Assembly: GCA_040403495.1 (NCBI GenBank) | Contig: JBBAKM010000003.1 | Coordinates: 1-64,000 of the forward strand | Direction of reading: 5' to 3' | From: JABMMZ01 sp040403495 | GTDB lineage: Bacteria > Bacteroidota > Bacteroidia > NS11-12g > UBA955 | DNA: 64,000 bases | Shown here: piece by piece, positions 41,850 through 50,870 of the stretch | Layout of the letters: each line of letters opens with the position of its first letter | Numbering within the stretch: the first letter of the stretch is position 1 | Translations under genes and position numbers: made by a program | Notes under the pieces: model-generated | What the model was told of the DNA's origin: nothing | The model's input: only the letters and a program-made list of their open reading frames with translations | Database searches by the model: none

Positions 41850-42389
41850 ATGTCAGAACATAAAATTGCAAATAGATACGCATCCGCATTATTTCAACAA
41901 GCTTTTGAAAACAAAGTGATTGAGGAAACGGCTCAAGACATGAAATTAATTGCTAATACCTGTAAAAACAGTAAAGATTTAATGAATGTATTGTCAAATC
42001 CAATCATCAATCCTAATGAAAAATTAAAGGCATTAAAGCAAATATTTTCAAACTTTGGAACTATTAGTAGTCGTTTTATTGAATTGATATGTCTTAAAAA
42101 GAGAGAGGACTTGCTTGATGAAATTGCTGAATCATTTATTGATTTATACAGACAGCATTTAGGAATTCAAAGAGTAGATTTAACTTCTGCTATTGAATTA
42201 GACAACGCTACAAAAGAAGACATTAAGGCATATGTTAAACAACAAACATCTGCAAAAGAGGTTGAATTGAATTCTCAAATCAATCCAGATATAATAGGTG
42301 GTTTTGTAATTAAATTTGGTGACCGTTTATTGGACACTAGTATTTCAGCAAAACTCAGAAAATTAAAAAAAGAATTAAACATCGCATAA
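41850..42389 (+). CDS. atpH: ATP synthase subunit delta (F1)
   Basis: 179 residues. Stator cap linking b to alpha. N-terminal six-helix domain (IANRYASALFQQAFENKVIE ... VLSNPIINPNEKLKALKQIF) and the C-terminal signature PDIIGGFVIKFGDRLLDTSI. Full length, 15 bases before atpA. Confidence 0.95.
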   Translation: MSEHKIANRYASALFQQAFENKVIEETAQDMKLIANTCKNSKDLMNVLSNPIINPNEKLKALKQIFSNFGTISSRFIELICLKKREDLLDEIAESFIDLYRQHLGIQRVDLTSAIELDNATKEDIKAYVKQQTSAKEVELNSQINPDIIGGFVIKFGDRLLDTSISAKLRKLKKELNIA

Positions 42390-42404
42390 AACAAATAAAA
42401 AATC

Positions 42405-43985
42405 ATGGCAGACATTAGACCTGATGAAGTTTCAGCAATATTGAAACAACAAATAACAAATTTTAAAACCGAATCTGAATTAGAACAAGTAGGTACTGTT
42501 CTTCAAGTAGGTGATGGTATCGCTCGTATTCATGGCTTAACACAAGTTCAATCTGGTGAATTGATTGAATTTGAAAATGGCATGAAAGCAATCGTATTGA
42601 ACTTAGAAGAAGACAATATCGGTGCGGTATTATTTGGTAACAGTACACAAATTAAAGAAGGTGATACTGTAAGACGTACTGGCAAAATCGCTTCAATAAA
42701 TGTTACTGAAGGTATGCTTGGTCGTGTTATCAATACTTTGGGTGAGCCTATCGATGGTAAAGGTGCATTAACTGGTGAGTTCTTCGAAATGCCACTTGAG
42801 CGTAAAGCGCCTGGGGTTTTATACCGTGAACCGGTTAAAGAACCATTACAAACTGGTATCAAAGCGATTGACGCAATGATTCCAATTGGTAGAGGTCAAC
42901 GTGAGTTGATTATCGGTGACCGTCAAACAGGTAAAACTGCGGTTGCAATTGATACTATCATCAACCAAAAAGAATTTTACGAAAAAGGGAAACCTGTATA
43001 TTGCATCTATGTTGCAGTTGGTCAAAAAGAATCTACTGTAAAACAAGTTGTTAAAACATTAGAAGAAAAAGGGGCTATGCCATACACGGTTGTAATTTCT
43101 GCACCATCTTCTGCACCTGCTCCACTTCAATTCTTTGCGCCAATGGCCGGAGCTGCAATTGGAGAATTTTTCAGAGACAGAGGTTTGCCTGCATTAATTG
43201 TTTATGATGATTTATCTAAACAAGCGGTTGCATACCGTGAGGTTTCATTGTTATTAAGACGTCCACCAGGACGTGAGGCTTATCCAGGTGACGTGTTTTA
43301 CTTACACAGTCGTTTGTTAGAAAGAGCATGTAAATTAAACGCATCTGATGAAATCACTTCGAACATGAATGATTTACCTCCATCTCTTAAAGGAAAAGTT
43401 AAAGGTGGTGGTTCATTAACTGCTTTGCCTATTATTGAAACACAAGCAGGTGACGTTTCTGCCTATATCCCAACCAACGTAATTTCAATTACAGATGGTC
43501 AGATTTTCTTAGAATCTAACCTATTCAATAGTGGTGTTAGACCGGCTATTAACGTTGGTATATCAGTATCACGTGTGGGTGGTAATGCTCAAATTAAATC
43601 AATGAAAAAAGTAGCCGGTACATTAAAACTTGACCAAGCTCAATACAGAGAATTAGAAGCATTTGCTAAATTTGGTTCTGATTTGGATGCTGCTACAAAA
43701 TCAGTTTTAGAAAAAGGTTCAAGAAACGTTGAAATCCTAAAACAAGGTCAGTACTCTCCTCTTCGTGTTGAACAACAAACAGCTATTATTTACTTAGGAA
43801 CTAAAGGTGCATTGAACAGTGTTCCAGTAAATAAAGTGCGTCAGTTTGAAGCAGAATACTTAGAAATTTTGGAACATAAACACAAAGATTTGTTAAACCA
43901 ACTAGCTGCTGGAAAAATTGATGATTCAATTACTTCACAATTAGAAGAAATAGGCAAAACTTTAGCTGCAAATTACAAAGCATAA
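42405..43985 (+). CDS. atpA: ATP synthase subunit alpha (F1)
   Basis: 526 residues. Non-catalytic nucleotide-binding subunit. Walker A GDRQTGKTAVAID, the AIDAMIPIGRGQRELIIGDR stretch, Walker B ALIVYDDLSKQAVAYREVSL, and the LLRRPPGREAYPGDVFYLHS signature. The C-terminal helical domain is complete (LKLDQAQYRELEAFAKFGSD). Nothing unusual. Confidence 0.98.
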   Translation: MADIRPDEVSAILKQQITNFKTESELEQVGTVLQVGDGIARIHGLTQVQSGELIEFENGMKAIVLNLEEDNIGAVLFGNSTQIKEGDTVRRTGKIASINVTEGMLGRVINTLGEPIDGKGALTGEFFEMPLERKAPGVLYREPVKEPLQTGIKAIDAMIPIGRGQRELIIGDRQTGKTAVAIDTIINQKEFYEKGKPVYCIYVAVGQKESTVKQVVKTLEEKGAMPYTVVISAPSSAPAPLQFFAPMAGAAIGEFFRDRGLPALIVYDDLSKQAVAYREVSLLLRRPPGREAYPGDVFYLHSRLLERACKLNASDEITSNMNDLPPSLKGKVKGGGSLTALPIIETQAGDVSAYIPTNVISITDGQIFLESNLFNSGVRPAINVGISVSRVGGNAQIKSMKKVAGTLKLDQAQYRELEAFAKFGSDLDAATKSVLEKGSRNVEILKQGQYSPLRVEQQTAIIYLGTKGALNSVPVNKVRQFEAEYLEILEHKHKDLLNQLAAGKIDDSITSQLEEIGKTLAANYKA

Positions 43986-44006
43986 TTTAGCAATAAATAA
44001 TTAAGA

Positions 44007-44885
44007 ATGGCAAATTTAAAAGAAATAAGAAGCAGAATTAGTTCAACAATTTCAACGCAACAAATTACCAAAGCGATGAAATTAGTGTCTGCAACTAAGT
44101 TGAGAAAGGCTCAATCTGCCATTACACAAATGCGCCCTTATGCTGATAAACTAAGTGGCGTTCTTAAAAATTTAAGCGACAGTGCAGACAATGAACAATT
44201 GTCCAAATATTTCAAAGAACAAAAATTAGACAAAGTATTATTAGTCGTTATTACAAGTGATAGAGGTTTATGTGGTGGTTTCAATGCCAACGTTATTAAA
44301 CGTGTAAATCAACTTTTAAAAACTGATTATGCTGCGCAAGTAGAATCTAAATCTATTGATTTAATGTACATAGGTAAAAAAGGTTATGAAAATTTAAAAA
44401 AACATGACCTTAAACACCGTACAGAAAATGTAACTTTGTTTACAAGCTTAAATGCAGAAAATAGCTTTAAATTAGGAGATGCCTTATTAACAGAATTTTT
44501 AAACGGCCATTACAATCGCATTGAAGTGGTTTATAATAAATTCAAAAATGCAGCAACTCAAATTATCAGTAATGATATTTTATTGCCTATTACCATTAAA
44601 AAATCTAATATCGATACCACACAAAATGATTATATTTTTGAACCAAACAAAATTCAATTATTAGAATCATTGTTACCATTATCTATTAAAACTGACTTAT
44701 ACAGATGTTTACTTGATTCATTTGCTAGTGAACATGGTGCAAGAATGATTTCAATGGATAAAGCAACAGATAACGCAGGTGAAATATTAAAACAATTGAA
44801 ATTGGTTTATAACAGAGGTCGTCAGGCTGCTATTACGAACGAAATTTCCGAAATTGTTGGTGGTGCTGCTGCATTAAATGGATAA
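44007..44885 (+). CDS. atpG: ATP synthase subunit gamma (F1)
   Basis: 292 residues. Central stalk coiled coil: N-terminal EIRSRISSTISTQQITKAMK LVSATKL and C-terminal ASEHGARMISMDKATDNAGE followed by VYNRGRQAAITNEISEIVGG. The middle has TSDRGLCGGFNANVIKR. Last gene of the atp operon here; the beta (atpD) and epsilon (atpC) genes are absent from this operon, as in many Bacteroidota where they form a separate unit. Confidence 0.97.
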   Translation: MANLKEIRSRISSTISTQQITKAMKLVSATKLRKAQSAITQMRPYADKLSGVLKNLSDSADNEQLSKYFKEQKLDKVLLVVITSDRGLCGGFNANVIKRVNQLLKTDYAAQVESKSIDLMYIGKKGYENLKKHDLKHRTENVTLFTSLNAENSFKLGDALLTEFLNGHYNRIEVVYNKFKNAATQIISNDILLPITIKKSNIDTTQNDYIFEPNKIQLLESLLPLSIKTDLYRCLLDSFASEHGARMISMDKATDNAGEILKQLKLVYNRGRQAAITNEISEIVGGAAALNG

Positions 44886-44906
44886 AATCTTAAATTGACA
44901 ATACAT

Positions 44907-44935
44907 AAAAAAGCCCTTTTACGAGGGCTTTTTTT
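44907..44935 (+). terminator. Terminator after atpG (first of two look-alikes)
   Basis: A-run, GCCCT/AGGGC stem (44913-44917 with 44924-44928) and a T-run to 44935. It is preceded by TTGACAATACATAAAAAA, almost the same as the sequence before the second hairpin at 45058. Confidence 0.88.
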
Positions 44936-45057
44936 ATGTAATTATATGTTCCGACTTTCTTGATTTTATCACCAACAAAACATCTTAGCTTTTTCCCCTT
45001 TGACGAACTCATCTAAGTCGTGACCAACTAAAGATAAAACTCCATTGAAAATACATA
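44936..45057. other. Spacer between two look-alike terminators, with a gene remnant
   Basis: About 120 bases. On the minus strand an open frame (45040 down to the TGA at 44969-44971) reads VGHDLDEFVKGEKAKMFCW near its end and has no start codon. It looks like the end of a protein whose front is missing. No RNA structure recognised. Confidence 0.35.
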
Positions 45058-45084
45058 AAAAAAGCCCTTCAATGAGGGCTTTTT
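45058..45084 (-). terminator. Terminator after the Fe-S protein gene (second of two look-alikes)
   Basis: GCCCT/AGGGC stem (45064-45068 with 45075-45079) flanked by A- and T-runs, usable in both directions. It follows the stop of the minus-strand Fe-S gene by 23 bases. Confidence 0.82.
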
Positions 45085-45106
45085 AAGTCTTTATAAATTA
45101 AAAAAA

Positions 45107-45898
45107 CTACAAATCATTGGCTTGTGCTACCAATTCTGCTATATCTAACACTTGAACTGAATCTTCTTTATTTTGATTTTTAACCCCATCTCTTAACATC
45201 GTCATGCAAAAAGGACAATTAGCTGCAATAATATTGGCTCCAGTAGCTACTGCTTCTTCTGCACGCTCAATATTAATTTCTTTATTACCTTTTTCTGCTT
45301 CTTTAAACATTTGAGCTCCACCAGCACCGCAACACAGTCCAGAAGACTTACAGCGTTTCATTTCATGTAATTCAACGTCTAATACCTCTAAAATGCGTCT
45401 AGGAGCAACGTATTCATTATTTGATCTGCCTAAATAACAGCTGTCGTGATAGGTGATTTTTTTACCTTTAAAAGCCCCTCCTTCTACTTTAAGAACACCT
45501 TCATTAATAAGTTGTTGTAAAAATTGTGTATGATGAACAACTTCGTATTGACCTCCTAGGGAAGGATATTCATTCTTTAAAGTATTAAAACAATGTGGGC
45601 AAGCGGTTACAATTTTTTTGATTCCATAACCATTTAGAACTGCAATATTATTCATTGCTAACATTTGGAATAAGAATTCATTTCCGGCACGTTTAGCAGG
45701 GTCACCTGTGCAGCCTTCTTCCTGACCTAAAATAGCAAAATCTATATTACAATGGTTTAAAATTTTGGCAAAAGCTTTGGTAATTTTTTGGGCACGTTCA
45801 TCAAAACTACCGGCGCAACCAACAAAAAAAAGCACTTCGGGAACTTTCCCTTCCGCTGCGTATTGTGCAGCTGTTTTTATTTCAAATCCTACGGACAT
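45107..45898 (-). CDS. (Fe-S)-binding protein with CCG domains (HdrB/LutA/GlpC-like)
   Basis: 263 residues. Two cysteine-rich CCG domains: ACPHCFNTLKNEYP with HDSCYLGRSN, then CKSSGLCCGAGGAQMFKE and ANCPFCMTML. There is also an N-terminal FFVGCAGSFDERAQKI and EEGCTGDPAKRAGNEF. Such proteins carry non-cubane [4Fe-4S] clusters and serve as electron-transfer subunits of oxidoreductases (heterodisulfide reductase, lactate or glycerol-3-phosphate oxidation). No catalytic partner is adjacent, so the substrate is unknown. 13 bases upstream of it on the minus strand is nadD. Confidence 0.88.
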   Translation of the reverse strand: MSVGFEIKTAAQYAAEGKVPEVLFFVGCAGSFDERAQKITKAFAKILNHCNIDFAILGQEEGCTGDPAKRAGNEFLFQMLAMNNIAVLNGYGIKKIVTACPHCFNTLKNEYPSLGGQYEVVHHTQFLQQLINEGVLKVEGGAFKGKKITYHDSCYLGRSNNEYVAPRRILEVLDVELHEMKRCKSSGLCCGAGGAQMFKEAEKGNKEINIERAEEAVATGANIIAANCPFCMTMLRDGVKNQNKEDSVQVLDIAELVAQANDL

Positions 45899-45911
45899 AA
45901 TGCAAATGTAA

Positions 45912-46466
45912 TTATTTTTTTAATAGTGGAATGATAGAATCTTTAACCAAGTAACGGATACTTTTGTTTTGATTAAGTAAACCTCTGATATAAGTTGCAG
46001 AGATAGAAAGCAAAGGGGCATCGATAATACTTATATTAGAATGCTTAGGGTATGGATTATCAAAAGACTCACTCCTTTTATAAATGACAATTTTACTTTT
46101 TAAAAGTGTGTCTACCTGATGCCATCGTGGTAATGAAACAAGGGAATCACTACCCATTATTATGGATAAATCATCATTTACATAAATATTTTTAAGGGCT
46201 TCTAAGGTAAGGTAAGTATAAGATGGTAAGGGTAAATTAAATTCAATATCACAACATTCAAAACAAGAATTGTCTTTAATTGATTCTTTTACCATTTCTA
46301 AACGCAATTGACCATTTATTAAATCGCTGTTGTCTTTAAAAGGATTTTGTGGGGATACTATGAATAAAATCTTATCAAAAACATGCTCATTAATGAAATA
46401 TTGAGCTATTGCCAAGTGACCTATGTGAATGGGATTAAAAGAACCAAAATAAAGGCCAATCTTCAT
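45912..46466 (-). CDS. nadD: Nicotinate-nucleotide adenylyltransferase
   Basis: Makes nicotinate adenine dinucleotide in NAD biosynthesis. 184 residues, slightly short but complete. Nucleotidyltransferase motif GLYFGSFNPIHIGHLAIAQY at the N-terminus and the closing SATYIRGLLNQNKSIRYLV (ISxTxIR signature as SISATYIR). Ends 9 bases after gmk in the same operon. Confidence 0.95.
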   Translation of the reverse strand: MKIGLYFGSFNPIHIGHLAIAQYFINEHVFDKILFIVSPQNPFKDNSDLINGQLRLEMVKESIKDNSCFECCDIEFNLPLPSYTYLTLEALKNIYVNDDLSIIMGSDSLVSLPRWHQVDTLLKSKIVIYKRSESFDNPYPKHSNISIIDAPLLSISATYIRGLLNQNKSIRYLVKDSIIPLLKK

Positions 46467-46475
46467 TTGAGTAGA

Positions 46476-47039
46476 TTAAGAATTAATAAACTTTTTTACT
46501 ATCGTTTCTGCTTCAGTAAGAGCCAGACTTAATTGGTCATTGATTATAACAACGTCATATTTATTTTCGTACTTAAGTTCTTCTTGCGCTTTTTCTATTC
46601 TCATATTAAGCTGATGTTCAACTTCAGTACTTCTTTTCTTTAAACGTTCCATTAAGATATCAATACTTGGTGGTCTGAGAAAAACAGAGAGTGCGGCATC
46701 ACCATATTGTTTTTTTATATTCATACCTCCTAAAACATCTACATCAAACACAACGGTTTTGCCAAGTGACCATAATCTTTCTACTTCTGATTTTAGGGTA
46801 CCATAATGAATCCCTTTGTAAACCTCTTCATGCTCCAAAAATTCATTATTAGCTACTTTGGTGTTAAAGTCATTTTCATCTAAAAAATAATATTCTCTTC
46901 CATTTTCCTCATTTATTCGAGGTTTTCTGGTGGTTGCAGAAATAGAAAACCCTAATTCAGGGATTACATTTAGTAAATGATTTACCACAGTTGTTTTACC
47001 ACTGCCAGAGGGTGCAGAAAAAATGATGACTTTATTCAA
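46476..47039 (-). CDS. gmk: Guanylate kinase
   Basis: Phosphorylates GMP to GDP. 187 residues. P-loop IIFSAPSGSGKTTVVNHLL at the very start; GMP-binding ISATTRKPRINEENGREYYF and the EHEEVYKGIHYGTLKSEVE region; FLRPPSIDILMERLKKRSTE. The start codon is TTG (47037-47039), which places the P-loop at the usual distance from the N-terminus; no ATG precedes it. First of the gmk-nadD-FeS set. Confidence 0.96.
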   Translation of the reverse strand: MNKVIIFSAPSGSGKTTVVNHLLNVIPELGFSISATTRKPRINEENGREYYFLDENDFNTKVANNEFLEHEEVYKGIHYGTLKSEVERLWSLGKTVVFDVDVLGGMNIKKQYGDAALSVFLRPPSIDILMERLKKRSTEVEHQLNMRIEKAQEELKYENKYDVVIINDQLSLALTEAETIVKKFINS

Positions 47040-47103
47040 AACTTCTACAAATTAACAATTAAATCTATTTTCAACCTAAAAAAATATGGTAGATATGAAA
47101 ATA

Positions 47104-47135
47104 AAAAAAGCGAACTAAAGATAGTTCGCTTTTTA
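47104..47135 (-). terminator. Terminator after pnp
   Basis: Stem AGCGAACTA/TAGTTCGCT (47109-47117 with 47122-47130), 4-base loop, A-run on the left that gives a U-tract on the minus strand. About 20 bases after the pnp stop. Confidence 0.9.
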
Positions 47136-47155
47136 ATAATAGAAATTAGGTATTT

Positions 47156-49297
47156 TTATTTGTTAGATTCTTGTTCTGGTTTAGGCAAAAGAACTTTTCT
47201 AGAAAGTCTTAATTTACCTGTTTTTTTGTCAACTTCAACCAATTTCACTTTTACAATTTCGCCTTCTTTGAAGATTCCATCCATTTTAGCGATTCTATCC
47301 CAACTGATTTCACTGATATGCAATAAACCATCTTTTCCTGGTAGAATTTCGATAAATGCGCCAAATTCAACAATACTTTTCACTTTTCCTTCATACACTT
47401 CACCTACTTCAGGAACAGCAACTATCCCTTTGATAATTCTAAGTGCGGCAGCCATATTATCACCATTTTCAGATAATATCTCAACGATACCTTGATTTTC
47501 GATTTCAGTAACAGATATAGTCGTATTGGTGTCTTTTTGAATTCCTTGAATAACTTTACCTCCAGGCCCAATGATTGCACCTATTTGGTCTTTATCAATG
47601 ATTACACGTTCAATACGTGGTGTATGTGGTTTAAATTCAGTATTTGCAGAAGAAATGGTTTTATTCATTTCATTCAAGATATGAGCTCTTCCTTTTTTAG
47701 CTTGAGCAAGTGCTTCTTCCAACATTTCCCATTTTAAGCCATCAATCTTGATATCCATTTGACAAGCAGTAATACCTTTATCTGTACCTACAACTTTAAA
47801 GTCCATATCACCTAAATGGTCTTCATCTCCTAAAATATCAGACAAAATGCTGTACTTTCCTGATTTAGTATCACTGATTAATCCCATAGCAATACCACTT
47901 ACACCGCTAGTTACTTTGATACCTGCGTCCATTAAAGCTAAACTACCGGCACAAACTGTAGCCATACTACTAGAACCATTAGATTCTAGAATATCACTTA
48001 CTATTCTTACAACATAGGCATTATCAGCTGGTAATACTTTTTTCAAACCTCTAAGAGCTAAGTTACCGTGACCAATTTCACGTCTTCCTGGGCCTCTATT
48101 TGGTCTAACTTCACCTGTAGAAAAAGCTGGGAAATTATAATGCAACATTAAACGACTGTATCCATAATTCATTGGTGCATCAAGTAATTGTTCGTCTAAT
48201 TTACCTCCTAAAGTTACTGTGGTAACAGATTGGGTTTCACCACGTGTAAATACTGCAGAACCGTGAGCTGCTGGCAAGTAACCAATTTCTGACCATATTG
48301 GTCTAACTTCATCTAGTTTTCTACCATCTAAACGGATTTTTTCATCTACAATCATTCTTCTCATTGCTTCTTTTTCAACATCATGATAATATTTTTTGAT
48401 TAAGAAAGCTTTAGCCACTCTATCCTCTTCCGTTAAGGCAGTAGTATATTCTTCAATAATTGCTTTAAATTGGGTTGTTCTATCCGCTTTAGGCAATTGA
48501 CTTTTTGCTACAGAATAAACTTTATCATAGGTTGATTCCCAAATATGTTTTTTCAATTCCAAATCATGTGTTTCGTGAGAATATTCTCTAACAGGTTTTT
48601 TACCACCCATTTTTTCGCACAAATCCCACTGAACTTTACATTGTAGTTGAATAGCATTATGAGCAAATTTAATAGCTTCCAACATTTCCTCTTCAGAAAC
48701 TTCACTGCATTCACCTTCCACCATATTAATATCTTTTTCGGTACCAGATACAATAAGTTCAAGAGTTGCATTAGCTATTAAATCTTCGGTTGGATTAATC
48801 ATTAATTGACCATTCACCTTAGCTACACGAACTTCAGAGATAGGACCTAAGAAAGGAATATCACTAACCATAAGAGCAGAAGAGGCAGCAAGTCCTACTA
48901 AACAATCAGGGGGTAATGATTTATCACTACTCATAAGGGTAAGGTTTACTTGAGTATCAGCGTGATAATCTTCAGGGAACAAAGGTCTTAAGGCTCTATC
49001 AACGATACGGCTAACAAGAACTTCATAATCTGTTAATTTAGCTTCTCTTCTGTGAAAGCTTCCAGGGATTCTTCCTACAGAGGCAAATTTTTCTTGGTAA
49101 TCTACCGTAAGTGGTAGAAAGTCTACATTTTCTTTAGCCTCTTTGTTAGAGACAACAGCCGCTAAAATCATGGTATTTCCGCATTTAACTACAACACTGC
49201 CATGGGCTTGTTTAGCTAAGATACCAGTTTCAATTTCAATTGATTTTCCATTGCCCAAATCAATTGAGCTTCTAAATCCTTGTGGTTTATTTGACAT
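47156..49297 (-). CDS. pnp: Polyribonucleotide nucleotidyltransferase
   Basis: Phosphorolytic 3'-5' exoribonuclease of the RNA degradosome. 713 residues: first RNase PH-like core (SGILAKQAHGSVVVKCGNTM-like start; GSFHRREAKLTDYEVLVSRI), helical linker, second core with catalytic motifs (LMLHYNFPAFSTGEVRPNRG, GRREIGHGNLALRGL, DILGDEDHLGDMDFKVVGTD). KH domain (IGAIIGPGGKVIQGIQKDT, about 562-580) and S1 domain (VYEGKVKSIVEFGAFIEILP, about 625-644) at the end. It follows rpsO, the classical rpsO-pnp order, with a hairpin between them. Confidence 0.98.
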   Translation of the reverse strand: MSNKPQGFRSSIDLGNGKSIEIETGILAKQAHGSVVVKCGNTMILAAVVSNKEAKENVDFLPLTVDYQEKFASVGRIPGSFHRREAKLTDYEVLVSRIVDRALRPLFPEDYHADTQVNLTLMSSDKSLPPDCLVGLAASSALMVSDIPFLGPISEVRVAKVNGQLMINPTEDLIANATLELIVSGTEKDINMVEGECSEVSEEEMLEAIKFAHNAIQLQCKVQWDLCEKMGGKKPVREYSHETHDLELKKHIWESTYDKVYSVAKSQLPKADRTTQFKAIIEEYTTALTEEDRVAKAFLIKKYYHDVEKEAMRRMIVDEKIRLDGRKLDEVRPIWSEIGYLPAAHGSAVFTRGETQSVTTVTLGGKLDEQLLDAPMNYGYSRLMLHYNFPAFSTGEVRPNRGPGRREIGHGNLALRGLKKVLPADNAYVVRIVSDILESNGSSSMATVCAGSLALMDAGIKVTSGVSGIAMGLISDTKSGKYSILSDILGDEDHLGDMDFKVVGTDKGITACQMDIKIDGLKWEMLEEALAQAKKGRAHILNEMNKTISSANTEFKPHTPRIERVIIDKDQIGAIIGPGGKVIQGIQKDTNTTISVTEIENQGIVEILSENGDNMAAALRIIKGIVAVPEVGEVYEGKVKSIVEFGAFIEILPGKDGLLHISEISWDRIAKMDGIFKEGEIVKVKLVEVDKKTGKLRLSRKVLLPKPEQESNK

Positions 49298-49321
49298 ATA
49301 TAATTATTATTTTTTAAACAT

Positions 49322-49348
49322 AAAAAGCCCTCCGAATGGGGGGCTTTA
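49322..49348 (-). terminator. Hairpin between rpsO and pnp
   Basis: A 10-bp stem with one G-U pair (AAAGCCCTCC / GGGGGGCTTT, loop GAAT). Probably a partial terminator or an RNA-processing site; in enterobacteria a hairpin at the same place is an RNase III site used in pnp autoregulation. Confidence 0.75.
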
Positions 49349-49383
49349 TGACATTAAAATTTTAAAAGTTTTGCTTACGCAGA

Positions 49384-49653
49384 CTATTTTCTGATTCCTA
49401 ATTGTTTAATTAAATCACGATATTTGAAAATATCTTGTTTAGCTAAATAATCAAGTAATGCTCTACGTTTACCTACTAATTTTACTAGACTTAACTCAGA
49501 AGCAAAATCTTTTGGATTTTTTTTCAAGTGTCCTGTGATAAAATTAATACGTTCTGTAAACATCGCAATTTGACCTTCAGTTGAACCAGTATTGGTTTCT
49601 GAACCACCAAATTTTTGAAAAATTTCTTTTTTCTCTTGAGTTGATAAATGCAT
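49384..49653 (-). CDS. rpsO: 30S ribosomal protein S15 (uS15)
   Basis: 89 residues, the standard length. Signature FGGSETNTGSTEGQIAMFTE, then ITGHLKKNPKDFASELSLVK and LVGKRRALLDYLAKQDIFKY. Binds 16S rRNA helices 20-22. Third gene of rplU-rpmA-rpsO. Confidence 0.98.
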   Translation of the reverse strand: MHLSTQEKKEIFQKFGGSETNTGSTEGQIAMFTERINFITGHLKKNPKDFASELSLVKLVGKRRALLDYLAKQDIFKYRDLIKQLGIRK

Positions 49654-49664
49654 ATTGTTAATTA

Positions 49665-49922
49665 TTAAGCTTCAGCAACAACTGAAACGTATGATCTATT
49701 ATTTTTCTTTTTTGTAAACTTTACAATACCGTCAACCAAAGCGAATAAAGTATGGTCTTTACCAATACCTACATTTTCTGATGGGTGATGTTTTGTACCT
49801 CTTTGACGAACAATAATGTTACCAGAAATAACATTTTGACCGCCGTAGATTTTTACACCTAAGCGTTTGCTATGTGACTCACGTCCGTTCTTCGAACTAC
49901 CTGCTCCTTTTTTATGTGCCAT
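49665..49922 (-). CDS. rpmA: 50S ribosomal protein L27 (bL27)
   Basis: 85 residues. Opens MAHKKGAGSSKNGRESHSKR with the L27 N-terminus near the peptidyl-transferase centre, without the cleavable extension seen in Firmicutes; IIVRQRGTKHHPSENVGIGK follows. 11 bases before rpsO. Confidence 0.98.
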   Translation of the reverse strand: MAHKKGAGSSKNGRESHSKRLGVKIYGGQNVISGNIIVRQRGTKHHPSENVGIGKDHTLFALVDGIVKFTKKKNNRSYVSVVAEA

Positions 49923-49934
49923 TGTATTATCTTA

Positions 49935-50246
49935 TTAAGCGTTGATTGTTTCAATTAAAACCTTCGACAAATAGGTTCTGTGACCATTTTTCTTTTTGTA
50001 ACCTTTTCTTCTTTTCTTTTTGAAAACAATTAATTTGTCATCCTTTAAATGCTCTAATACCTTACCGGTAACAGAGGCTCCTTTTATGCTTGGCAAACCA
50101 ACAGATATTTTACCACTGTTGTCGATTAACATCACTTTGTCAAATGTAACTGAAGAACCAGCTTCATTTCCTAAGCGATGGGTGTAGATATATTTATTTT
50201 GTTCTACTTTGAATTGTTTACCTGCAATCTCTACTATAGCGTACAT
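49935..50246 (-). CDS. rplU: 50S ribosomal protein L21 (bL21)
   Basis: 103 residues. MYAIVEIAGKQFKVEQNKYI at the N-terminus and FKKKRRKGYKKKNGHRTYLS near the C-terminus are diagnostic for L21. First gene of the rplU-rpmA-rpsO-(pnp) cluster, with a good promoter upstream. Confidence 0.98.
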   Translation of the reverse strand: MYAIVEIAGKQFKVEQNKYIYTHRLGNEAGSSVTFDKVMLIDNSGKISVGLPSIKGASVTGKVLEHLKDDKLIVFKKKRRKGYKKKNGHRTYLSKVLIETINA

Positions 50247-50266
50247 GCTTTTAAAAATTTGGACTG

Positions 50267-50297
50267 CAAAATTAAGTTAATAATCCCAATTTACAAA
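50267..50297 (-). promoter_or_regulatory. Promoter of rplU-rpmA-rpsO
   Basis: Minus strand TTTG (50294-50297), 19 bases, TAATTTTG (50267-50274). Exact match to the Bacteroidota consensus, with the same -7 octamer as the rplM operon promoter. Confidence 0.72.
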
Positions 50298-50354
50298 CAA
50301 TATGTCTAAAAAAAATACCATTTTTAAAAATAAGTTATTATTACCCCAAAAAAC

Positions 50355-50843
50355 CTAAGGCGCCATCAATGGTTTTAACTCAATTATATCATTGACTATC
50401 AATATGTTTGAACGACCTCCCTTGTACTTCAAACACACTGAATTTGGAACATCTACAGGGGCTTTTCTTTCCAAACTTCCAGGAGTAATCACCTGAAAAT
50501 CCCCCGCATTTTGCACACTTTCTGTTTTTAAGGACAATATACAAGTCACCAATTGCCCTTTTTGGAGTACTGCAGTTTGGGAAGTATTAAAACTGTCTAT
50601 TTGAATAATTAGCTCGTCAATCTTACCTTCCGCATATGAACTATCACAAACCATCTCAAAACCCCTTTTAACTTCCATTTGAAGGGCATAAACTGTTACC
50701 ATTGGACTTCCATAAACGCCTCCATAATATTTCATCTTTGTAGCTGACTTTAACACAAAGTCAGAATTCTTATTTAAAGGTTGTTTACATTTAAACGCAC
50801 TGATGAGTAATATTAAAAATAAAATATAAATACGAGTTATCAT
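50355..50843 (-). CDS. Hypothetical exported protein, probable lipoprotein
   Basis: 162 residues. MITRIYILFLILLISAFKCK is a short signal sequence ending in a Cys that may be lipidated, although AFKC is a poor lipobox. The rest (KYYGGVYGSPMVTVYALQME; SYAEGKIDELIIQIDSFN; GRSNILIVNDIIELKPLMAP) has no recognised family. The Met-Lys-Tyr-Tyr-Gly-Gly-Val-Tyr-Gly run and the mention of paired strands suggest a small beta domain. It is separated from the T9SS gene upstream by a terminator, so it likely has its own promoter. Confidence 0.6.
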   Translation of the reverse strand: MITRIYILFLILLISAFKCKQPLNKNSDFVLKSATKMKYYGGVYGSPMVTVYALQMEVKRGFEMVCDSSYAEGKIDELIIQIDSFNTSQTAVLQKGQLVTCILSLKTESVQNAGDFQVITPGSLERKAPVDVPNSVCLKYKGGRSNILIVNDIIELKPLMAP

Positions 50844-50870
50844 AACTTAAGGTTTTCAAATATAGTACCA

